Shown here: piece by piece, positions 1 to 5,250 of the stretch
How positions within the stretch are numbered: position 1 is the stretch's first letter
Layout: every line of letters starts with the position of its first letter
NCBI GenBank assembly: GCA_910589095.1
Contig: CAJUSN010000157.1
Span: forward strand, 1 to 5,250
Direction of reading: 5' to 3'
Length of the DNA: 5,250 nt
DNA from: an uncultured Muribaculaceae bacterium
GTDB taxonomy: Bacteria; Bacteroidota; Bacteroidia; Bacteroidales; Muribaculaceae
The notes under the pieces: model-generated
The model's input: the letters and a program-made list of their open reading frames with translations, nothing else
Databases searched by the model: none
Told to the model about the DNA's origin: nothing
Translations under genes and position numbers: made by a program

Positions 1-1
1 C

Positions 2-1096
2 GGCAGCGGATTCGAAATGTATGTGCAGGACCGTTCAGGTGTCAGCACCGACGAGTTGCTTTCAGTGACGCGCCGATTTATTGATTCACTGAATACCAGA
101 CCAGAGATTTCACGCGCCTACACAACCTTTGCCACCGAATATCCCCAGTACATGGTTGAAGTGGATGCAGTGAAATGCCTCCGTTACGATGTGTCCCCGG
201 CCGATGTCCTTTCCACTCTTGCGGCGTATGTGGGTGGTTCCTATTCGTCGAATCTCAACCGCTTCACCAAGTTGTACCGTGTCATGATTCAGGCAATGCC
301 TGACAGCAGGCTCGACACCGAGTCGCTCAAGTCAATGTTTGTGCGTTCGTCAACCGGGAGTATGGTGCCACTGTCCAATTTCCTCACTTTGACCCGCGTG
401 TACGGCTCAGAGAGTCTTTCGCGATTCAATCTGTTTCCTGCGATATCGGTTTATGGCGAACAGGGCGAAGGCTACAGTTCGGGTGAAGCATTGAAAGCTA
501 TTGAGGAGGTGGCCGCTACGGCTCTTCCATCCGGTTATGGTTATGAATTCGGAGGCATGTCGCGTGAGGAAGCATCAACAGGCAACACCACTGTAGTTGT
601 GTTTTCCATTTGTCTTGCTTTCATATATCTAATTCTGTGTGCCCTTTATGAGAGCTTGACAGTACCGTTGGCTGTTATAGCCGCCGTGCCTTTCGGCTTG
701 GCAGGCAGCTTCCTGTTTGCACGTTGGTGGGGCCTTGAAAACAACATCTACATGCAGATTGGTCTTATCATGCTAATTGGACTGCTGGCCAAGACTGCCA
801 TTCTCCTCACTGAATATGCCACCGCCCGCCGCAAGGAGGGGATGGGGCTTGTAGCCTCGGCCATATCCGCTGCAAAAGCGCGTTTCCGACCCATAGTGAT
901 GACCTCAGCGGCAATGGTGTTTGGCATGTTGCCCCTCATGTTCGCATCGGGGGTTGGCGCCAACGGAAACATTTCGGTAGGTGTGGCCACCGTGGGAGGT
1001 CTTCTCCTCGGAACTCTTGCGCTCGTCATGCTGGTACCTGTGTTTTTTGTCCTTTTCCGCGGTCTTCATGAAAAGTGGGCACGGCCCAGAAGGTGA
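2..1096 (+). CDS. RND-family (AcrB/MexB-type) multidrug efflux pump subunit, 5'-truncated by window edge
   Basis: This is the C-terminal part of an inner-membrane proton-driven RND pump, which works with a periplasmic adaptor and an outer-membrane channel to expel drugs or other toxic compounds. The frame is open from base 2, and the codons before the Met at 17 (GSGFE) continue the family pattern, so 17 is not the true start. The fragment corresponds to roughly AcrB residue 670 onward. With M at 17 as residue 1, the porter/docking region spans about 1-180 (AYVGGSYSSNL matches AcrB's AAWGGSYVNDF), followed by GGMSREE. Five membrane helices (TM8-TM12) lie at about 191-348. Proton-relay residues of TM10-TM11 are kept: K259 in GLLAKTAILL (AcrB K940), R289 (R971) and T296 in RPIVMTS (T978). 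The protein ends normally after TM12 with a short basic tail. No TolC-like gene follows, so this is probably the last gene of its operon. The family is clear, but the substrate cannot be told. Confidence 0.95.
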   Translation, partial: GSGFEMYVQDRSGVSTDELLSVTRRFIDSLNTRPEISRAYTTFATEYPQYMVEVDAVKCLRYDVSPADVLSTLAAYVGGSYSSNLNRFTKLYRVMIQAMPDSRLDTESLKSMFVRSSTGSMVPLSNFLTLTRVYGSESLSRFNLFPAISVYGEQGEGYSSGEALKAIEEVAATALPSGYGYEFGGMSREEASTGNTTVVVFSICLAFIYLILCALYESLTVPLAVIAAVPFGLAGSFLFARWWGLENNIYMQIGLIMLIGLLAKTAILLTEYATARRKEGMGLVASAISAAKARFRPIVMTSAAMVFGMLPLMFASGVGANGNISVGVATVGGLLLGTLALVMLVPVFFVLFRGLHEKWARPRR

Positions 1097-1155
1097 CTTC
1101 AATCGCCAATATGTACCGAAAGCCTGTTTTTATAGACACACTCTAACTATTGAGT

Positions 1156-1187
1156 ATTGTCCGACTTGATGATTTTTGGCAACTTTG
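1156..1187 (+). promoter_or_regulatory. Candidate Bacteroides-type promoter for the PepSY protein gene
   Basis: CAACTTTG at 1180-1187 matches the Bacteroidetes -7 consensus TAnnTTTG except for the first base. ATTG at 1156-1159 lies 20 bp upstream, in the place of the -33 TTTG element. Transcription would start near 1194, leaving an A/T-rich leader of about 34 nt before the ATG at 1228. The consensus is established for the phylum; its use here is inferred. It also argues against a start at 1150, which would put the promoter inside the coding region. Confidence 0.5.
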
Positions 1188-1227
1188 CAGCCGAAATTTA
1201 AACCAGTATTTACAAAACGCATTTCAA

Positions 1228-2376
1228 ATGAAATTAATAAAGAAATTACATCTTTGGCTCTCTGTCCCGTTCGGCATTTTCATCACTTTGGTGTGCTTTT
1301 CGGGCTCCATGCTTGTGTTTGAACAGGAAATCACGCGAGCACTTCGGGCAGATGTATATTACACCGGTGAAACAGCTTCCTCGCAGTCGCTCGGCTTGGG
1401 AAAACTTATGGAAACCGTGCAATCAACGCTCCCTGATTCTGTTTCTGTCACAGGAGTGACGGTTTTTTCCGATCCTTCGCGTACCTATCAGGTCAATCTC
1501 TCCAAACCGGCTCGTTCAGCTGTCTACATCAATCAATACACCGGGATGGTGACCGGAAGCAATGAACGCATTGCATTTTTTGATACAATGTTCAAACTCC
1601 ACCGTTGGCTCCTTGACAGTGCCAATCCTCACGGAAACGGAGTGAAGATTGGCAAGCTTCTTGTAGGTATCTCGACCATCATATTTGTGGTGGCGCTCAT
1701 CACCGGTATAGTGCTGTGGATTCCTCGCGTTAGGAAAAAACCCCGGAAGTTCCTGACCATCTCCTTTGCCAAAGGTTGGAAAGGTTTTTGGAAAGGTCTG
1801 CATGTTGCGGGAGGTGTTTACGTCACTCTCTTTGTGCTTGCCATGGCGTTGACCGGTCTTACATGGTCCTTCCAGTGGTACCGCAATGCATTTTATGCCG
1901 TGTGCGGTGTGGAGCAAACCTCAGGCTCCCGTCATGGTGGCCAACATGGTGCCGACAAAGGTAAGCGCGAGCATGGAGGAGATAGCAAGACAAATGTCGA
2001 AACTCGTGAAGCTTTTGCAGGCTGGGACATGGCCCTCCAGCAGTTGCAAGCCACAAACCCCGATGCACGACAAATCACAATTTCAGGGCAAACAGCAACC
2101 GTCACACTCAATTCAACAGGTAATGTGAGGGCTGCTGACTCATATGCCTTTAACCCTCGCTCCCACCGTCTGGAACTGTCCAAGGCGTATAGCGAAGCTT
2201 CAGGTGCCGACTGTATCCGCGGTTGGATCTACTCCGTTCATACCGGAGGCTTTGGCGGCGTGTTCACCCGCATCATCTGGTTCATTTCTGCATTGCTGGG
2301 AGCAACCCTCCCTTTGACAGGATATTATATATGGATTCTCCATCTTCGTAAAAAGAAAGAGAATCCACACAAGTAA
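1228..2376 (+). CDS. PepSY-associated TM helix protein (PiuB/FoxB-like, COG3182 type)
   Basis: This is a 382-residue inner-membrane protein with the four-helix PepSY_TM layout. TM1 is about 9-31, followed by a first periplasmic PepSY-like region (about 35-120), TM2 about 142-165, a basic cytoplasmic loop (RVRKKPRK), TM3 about 193-217, a second periplasmic region (about 218-344), TM4 about 345-370 and a lysine-rich C-terminus. Histidines typical of the family sit at the membrane edges: H8 in KLHLWLSVPFG, H125 in KLHRWLLD, H192 in GLHVAGG and H338 in YSVHTGGFGG. In characterised relatives such as FoxB these coordinate heme and support reduction of ferric siderophores; that role here is inference. 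The start at 1228 is chosen because the protein then begins MKLIKKLHLW, as family members do, and because a promoter candidate covers the upstream in-frame ATG at 1150. No Shine-Dalgarno sequence is visible, which is usual for Bacteroidetes. An unusual feature is a His/Gly/Lys-rich stretch at about 234-255. The gene converges with the lipoprotein gene downstream. The family is confident; the substrate is unknown. Confidence 0.88.
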   Translation: MKLIKKLHLWLSVPFGIFITLVCFSGSMLVFEQEITRALRADVYYTGETASSQSLGLGKLMETVQSTLPDSVSVTGVTVFSDPSRTYQVNLSKPARSAVYINQYTGMVTGSNERIAFFDTMFKLHRWLLDSANPHGNGVKIGKLLVGISTIIFVVALITGIVLWIPRVRKKPRKFLTISFAKGWKGFWKGLHVAGGVYVTLFVLAMALTGLTWSFQWYRNAFYAVCGVEQTSGSRHGGQHGADKGKREHGGDSKTNVETREAFAGWDMALQQLQATNPDARQITISGQTATVTLNSTGNVRAADSYAFNPRSHRLELSKAYSEASGADCIRGWIYSVHTGGFGGVFTRIIWFISALLGATLPLTGYYIWILHLRKKKENPHK

Positions 2377-2391
2377 GTATCGGCTACTTAC
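2373..2391. terminator. Hairpin between convergent genes, candidate bidirectional terminator
   Basis: A perfect 7-bp inverted repeat (GTAAGTA / TACTTAC) with the 5-nt loop TCGGC overlaps the stop codon of the PepSY gene and lies 29 bp past the stop of the convergent lipoprotein gene. A second, imperfect stem can be drawn between 2391-2406 (CAGC, ACAGATAA) and 2421-2432 (TTATTTGT, GCTG), allowing one G-U pair and a four-base A bulge. Neither is GC-rich or followed by a clean T-run on the plus strand, so termination is inferred mainly from position. Confidence 0.4.
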
Positions 2392-2420
2392 AGCAAAAAC
2401 AGATAATTTGGATTTGAAGC

Positions 2421-3446
2421 TTATTTGTGCTGACTGAACAGCCAGTTGCGAACCGGTGTCAGCTTATAGGCGTAGTCAAACGAGTACATATGTTCGCTCC
2501 CCCGGCCCGATGCCGGAAGCACTGAACGAGGCGTGAAATTTATGATGTTGATTGGTGCACCCTCGTCAAGCAATTTGGTTGCCAGTGCGTCCTGCTCTGA
2601 CTGGGGGAGTTTTGCGCTCCATTGAGCGTAAGCATATTTTCTACCATCTTTTTCAGCCGCCTTCTCAAGCACTTCTATACAGGGATAGGATTTTCCGCTG
2701 TTGCCAGCCGTGATGTAGGTGAATGTGTGCTGCGCAAGCTCATCAAACTTTGATGTGTCCCAGTGGCAATCTACAAAAATCGAAGCGGCGAACATGTCGG
2801 GATAAGTAATATTATAGTACATTGAAATCATTCCGCCCATGGACTGTCCGGTGGTGTAAAGCCGTGAGCGGTCAACACGGTTCTCTCTTGCCACCTGGTC
2901 GACCATACGGATCACCATGTCCACCTCTTCTGTGTGCTCGTAGGCATCGTTTACAGCCACGCCGGAGAACTGAGGCACCAATACATAACAGGGATGTTCC
3001 TTCTGCGATTCTTCAGTTGCCCACACCAAGGCTCCGTAGCCCTGCGTGAGGGGAGTGGTGTAGGATTCACCCGGAGTGCTCGCATCGGCCATAAACAAAA
3101 CCAATGGATAGGTGCGTAGCACATCAAGATTCTTTGGTACAAAGAGATTGTACTTCATGGTTCTTCCTGTTACCGGATCATTGAACACCATTTGTTTGAA
3201 TTCAGGAACTTCTGCCTTGATCATGGCCTGAAGAGTGGCGTCGGACGACTTGTCAATTGAAGGCCCACCGCCAGGTGTCCCTAATTGTATGCCGCCTCCG
3301 CCTTTGGGTGCAGCAGGATTGCTGACAGCATTATTTTGAACGGCTGCATTAGCTGTGGATTGACGGCTGCAACTCCATAAAAAGAAAGTGAGACCACCGA
3401 TGGCGGCTGCCACCGCCGTTACGCATATTGTGTGAAGGATTTTCAT
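2421..3446 (-). CDS. Alpha/beta-hydrolase superfamily lipoprotein (esterase/peptidase-like)
   Basis: This is a 341-residue exported protein. It starts with a lipoprotein signal peptide: K2, a hydrophobic core at about 8-24 and the lipobox LWSC with lipidated C26. The following residues (SRQSTANAA) lack the acidic export signal that sends Bacteroidetes lipoproteins to the cell surface, so a periplasm-facing location is more likely (inference). A low-complexity Gly/Pro linker covers about 45-64. The hydrolase fold begins near 85 with the usual strand patterns (MKYNLFVPK, YPLVLFMADAS, PCYVLVPQF). The nucleophile elbow is GQSMGG with S202, and a candidate catalytic His is H319 in GSEHMYSF. The usual Asp-containing loop after strand 7 reads ITAGNSGKSYP (245-255) and has no Asp, so the acid residue is uncertain. 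The layout resembles COG4099/PHB-depolymerase-like esterases and prolyl-oligopeptidase-type domains. The ATG at 3446 gives a proper signal peptide; no clear ribosome binding site is seen. It converges with the PepSY gene and is divergent from the AspT-family gene. The substrate is unknown. Confidence 0.88.
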   Translation of the reverse strand: MKILHTICVTAVAAAIGGLTFFLWSCSRQSTANAAVQNNAVSNPAAPKGGGGIQLGTPGGGPSIDKSSDATLQAMIKAEVPEFKQMVFNDPVTGRTMKYNLFVPKNLDVLRTYPLVLFMADASTPGESYTTPLTQGYGALVWATEESQKEHPCYVLVPQFSGVAVNDAYEHTEEVDMVIRMVDQVARENRVDRSRLYTTGQSMGGMISMYYNITYPDMFAASIFVDCHWDTSKFDELAQHTFTYITAGNSGKSYPCIEVLEKAAEKDGRKYAYAQWSAKLPQSEQDALATKLLDEGAPINIINFTPRSVLPASGRGSEHMYSFDYAYKLTPVRNWLFSQHK

Positions 3447-3480
3447 AATTATTTATTAGGTAAATTTATTTATTTTATGT

Positions 3481-3517
3481 ATGATGGATTCTTTACTCTG
3501 TTTTAGTGAGCCATCAT
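3481..3517. repeat. Inverted repeat ATGATGG...CCATCAT in the lipoprotein gene leader
   Basis: Perfect 7-bp arms at 3481-3487 and 3511-3517 flank 23 nt. Inside them ACT and AGT can form a further short stem around the loop CTGTTTT. The element lies 35-71 bp upstream of the lipoprotein ATG. It could be a regulator site or a 5'-leader hairpin on the minus-strand transcript. On the plus strand it is followed by a short T-run, but there is no plus-strand gene just upstream for it to terminate. Confidence 0.4.
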
Positions 3518-3558
3518 TTTTATAATACATTTTTGCCCGAATTGTTTAAATCGCATTT

Positions 3559-3589
3559 AAAAATTATTGTTCCTTGCCTGATTTCCAAT
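3559..3589 (-). promoter_or_regulatory. Weak promoter candidate for the lipoprotein gene
   Basis: On the minus strand, TAATTTTT (3566-3559) matches TAnnTTTG except for the last base, and ATTG (3589-3586) lies 19 bp upstream as a possible -33 element. If used, transcription would start near 3552 and give a leader of about 105 nt containing the inverted repeat at 3481-3517. In such A/T-rich sequence, matches of this quality can arise by chance. Confidence 0.25.
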
Positions 3590-3690
3590 ACGACACTCTA
3601 ATTTTAACAGATTCTCTGCTTTGGTGGGAATAATGTAGACTTTAAAAACTTTAGCGCTGCACGTAATGTTATTCTATCAGACGTGTAATT

Positions 3691-3727
3691 TCGCCTTTAT
3701 CCATCCGTTAATCGCCCTATCCGTTGA
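3691..3727 (+). repeat. Imperfect tandem direct repeat upstream of the AspT-family gene
   Basis: Two adjacent units share TCGCC, then ATCC, then CCGTT(A/G)A: 3691-3711 and 3712-3727. The first has a four-base insertion. They end 44 bp before the ATG, a plausible place for a regulator-binding site or a leader element. The repeat is short and degenerate, so it may be chance. Confidence 0.25.
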
Positions 3728-3771
3728 TTTTATCTATGAATCTTATTTTCTAATTTAACACACTCATCAGC

Positions 3772-5250
3772 ATGTCGTGGCTAATTGAAACTTTTCGAAC
3801 CTACCCGTCCATACCGATTTTTCTTACAATCGGTCTCGGGTTCTTGATCGGTAAATTGAAGTACAAAACTTTTTCGTTGGGTACTGTTACATCTGTACTC
3901 CTTGTTGGAGTGTTGGTCGGGCAGATGAACATTCCTATCGGTGCGCCGCTCAAGTCGCTTTTCTTTCTCATCTTCCTTTTTGCCATTGGATATAAATGCG
4001 GGCCGCAATTTGTATCGGCCATACGTGGCCAGGGTATAAAGCAGGTTATATTCGCTGTGGTTGTTTGTGCGCTCTGTCTTATTGTAACCTGGGGTTGCGC
4101 GAAAATCATGAATTATAACACTGCTATTGCCACCGGATTATTTGCCGGCGCCCAGACCATCTCGGCCGTTATCGGTGTCGGAACTGACACCATCAGCACT
4201 CTTCATCTGTCGGCCGCCGAGAAGCAGCAGTTGATAGATTTGATTCCGGTGTGCTATGCCGTGACCTATGTTTTCGGTACCATCGGTTCTGCCTGGATTC
4301 TCGGTAACCTTGGACCGGTTTTGCTTGGAGGTTTGAAAAAAGTACGTCAGCAAACCAAGGAACTTGAGCAGCAGCTCAATCACTCCTCCTTATCTTCGGA
4401 TCCTGCCTACATCAACGGTAACCGCCCCATCGTGTTCCGTGCATATAAGGTGACGGCCGATCATTTTTCTACTCCTCAGACCGTTGCACAGATTGAATCG
4501 CACTTTGAGAGTCTCGGACGCCGATTGTTTGTTGAGCGCGTCCGTCAGGCTTCGGATGGTTCCATCGTAGCTCCTTCGGCCAACATGGTTATTAACATGA
4601 ACGATGAGATTGTACTCTCCGGCCGTCATGAATTCATTATCCAGGATGAAAGCTGGATTGGACCGGAAATTGATGATGCCGCTCTCCTCTCATTCAATGT
4701 TGAGAAAACCAAGGTGATGGTTACTAAAAAAACTGCAGGTCTTACGGTTGACCAGCTCCGTGCGAAATCATTCATGTATGGTGTGATGATTCAGAGCATC
4801 ACACGTCAGGGCGGTGTTCCTATCCCTGTGCTTGCACAGACAAAGCTCGCTCAGGGTGATATGCTCACAATCCAGGGCTTACCTCAGGAGGTTAGTGCAG
4901 CAGTGGGTCAGATTGGCTGCGAGGAACACCCTACAAGCCAGACTGACATGGTGTTCGTTTCGCTCGCAATCGTGATAGGTGCGCTTGTAGGAGCCTTGAC
5001 ACTTAATATTCACGACATTCCTATCAGCCTCTCCACTTCCGGCGGCGCTCTCATTGCCGGCCTGTTCTTCGGATGGTTACGCACAAAGCGCCCCTCTGTA
5101 GGCATTATTCCCGATGCTTCGCTTTGGTTGATGAATAATTTGGGACTTAACATGTTCATCGCAGTGATTGGTATTCAGTGCGGTCCAACATTCATCTCCG
5201 GTGTAAAAGAGGTGGGATGGATGCTTCTTGTGATGGGTGTGGTTTCTACA
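3772..5250 (+). CDS. Aspartate:alanine exchanger (AspT/YidE/YbjL) family transporter, 3'-truncated by window edge
   Basis: 493 codons are open from the ATG at 3772 to the window edge. Full family members are about 550 residues, so roughly the last two or three membrane helices are missing. The protein has the family's two-half design. The first membrane half is about 13-180, with GYKCGPQF at 73-80 and FAGAQTISAV at 124-133. A charged, coiled-coil-like linker follows at about 186-205. Next come two TrkA-C/RCK-type regulatory domains, about 222-290 (with GRRLFVERVRQ) and about 315-383. The second membrane half starts near 392 and repeats the signature as GIQCGPTF at about 467-474. AspT exchanges aspartate for alanine across the inner membrane and, paired with aspartate 4-decarboxylase, generates proton motive force. 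Many family members have other or unknown substrates, and the neighbours here do not settle it. The Met at 3772 sits right before the first hydrophobic helix. There is no visible Shine-Dalgarno sequence. The family call is confident; the transported substrate is not. Confidence 0.92.
   Translation, partial: MSWLIETFRTYPSIPIFLTIGLGFLIGKLKYKTFSLGTVTSVLLVGVLVGQMNIPIGAPLKSLFFLIFLFAIGYKCGPQFVSAIRGQGIKQVIFAVVVCALCLIVTWGCAKIMNYNTAIATGLFAGAQTISAVIGVGTDTISTLHLSAAEKQQLIDLIPVCYAVTYVFGTIGSAWILGNLGPVLLGGLKKVRQQTKELEQQLNHSSLSSDPAYINGNRPIVFRAYKVTADHFSTPQTVAQIESHFESLGRRLFVERVRQASDGSIVAPSANMVINMNDEIVLSGRHEFIIQDESWIGPEIDDAALLSFNVEKTKVMVTKKTAGLTVDQLRAKSFMYGVMIQSITRQGGVPIPVLAQTKLAQGDMLTIQGLPQEVSAAVGQIGCEEHPTSQTDMVFVSLAIVIGALVGALTLNIHDIPISLSTSGGALIAGLFFGWLRTKRPSVGIIPDASLWLMNNLGLNMFIAVIGIQCGPTFISGVKEVGWMLLVMGVVST

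Larger units (their letters stand above)
3447..3771. other. Divergent intergenic spacer, A/T-rich, 325 bp
   Basis: This region separates the start of the lipoprotein gene (-) from the start of the AspT-family gene (+), so it must carry promoters or leaders for both. I see no credible open reading frame, tRNA or recognisable riboswitch. It holds one inverted repeat, one imperfect direct repeat and a weak minus-strand promoter candidate. No convincing TAnnTTTG promoter is visible for the plus-strand gene, whose immediate leader has no Shine-Dalgarno sequence. Confidence 0.6.

Noticed and set aside
748..1029. Minus-strand open frame of 93 codons inside the RND gene
   Set aside because: It lies antisense to a strongly conserved RND membrane region, is rich in Arg/Pro/Met with no recognisable domain, and has no promoter or ribosome-binding context. 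It is a shadow frame.
1516..1917. Minus-strand open frame of 133 codons inside the PepSY gene
   Set aside because: The plus strand encodes conserved helices and histidine motifs over the same bases. The antisense product shows no signal, domain or family pattern.
3481..3525. Rho-independent terminator on the plus strand (inverted repeat followed by T-run)
   Set aside because: There is no plus-strand gene upstream to terminate: the adjoining gene is on the minus strand and begins just to the left. The stem is also interrupted and not GC-rich.
3620..3653. Possible plus-strand promoter (TTTG at 3620-3623 and AAACTTTA at 3646-3653) for the AspT-family gene
   Set aside because: The -7 match misses two of six fixed bases, the spacing is 22 bp, and the start would lie over 100 bp from the ATG. 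It is too weak to call.
3781..4109. Minus-strand frames over the start of the AspT-family gene
   Set aside because: The plus-strand frame is continuous from 3772 to the window end with clear family motifs (GYKCGPQF, FAGAQTISAV), so the antisense frames are by-products of its codon use.
4138..4629. Further minus-strand frames within the AspT-family gene
   Set aside because: They are antisense to the linker and RCK-domain coding region and resemble no known protein.

Overview
This window looks like chromosome from a Bacteroidales bacterium, possibly the Muribaculaceae/Bacteroides side of the order. That is inferred from the moderate GC content, A/T-rich gene leaders without clear Shine-Dalgarno sequences, a promoter candidate of the Bacteroides TTTG/TAnnTTTG type, and the protein families present. 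No 16S or marker gene is available to confirm it.

Four protein genes fill most of the window. From left to right they are: (1) the 3' part of an AcrB-type RND efflux pump (+, cut by the left edge); (2) a complete four-helix PepSY-associated membrane protein (+, start placed at 1228, behind its own promoter candidate); (3) a lipoprotein of the alpha/beta-hydrolase (esterase/peptidase-like) superfamily (-), convergent with gene 2 and separated from it by 44 bp that include most of a small perfect hairpin; (4) an aspartate:alanine exchanger (AspT/YidE/YbjL) family transporter (+, cut by the right edge), divergent from gene 3 across a 325-bp A/T-rich spacer.

The four genes do not form one pathway or operon. 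The RND gene appears to end its own operon. The PepSY protein has a separate promoter candidate and may act in iron or heme redox chemistry at the inner membrane. The hydrolase is an envelope lipoprotein with a recognisable nucleophile but an atypical acid position. The AspT-family protein suggests amino acid or dicarboxylate exchange and may have metabolic partners beyond the right edge.

I found no mobile element, CRISPR array, tRNA or rRNA, and no evidence for a novel multi-gene system. The points worth a second look are the His-rich loop of the PepSY protein, the non-canonical catalytic acid region of the hydrolase, and the unassigned repeats in the divergent spacer.
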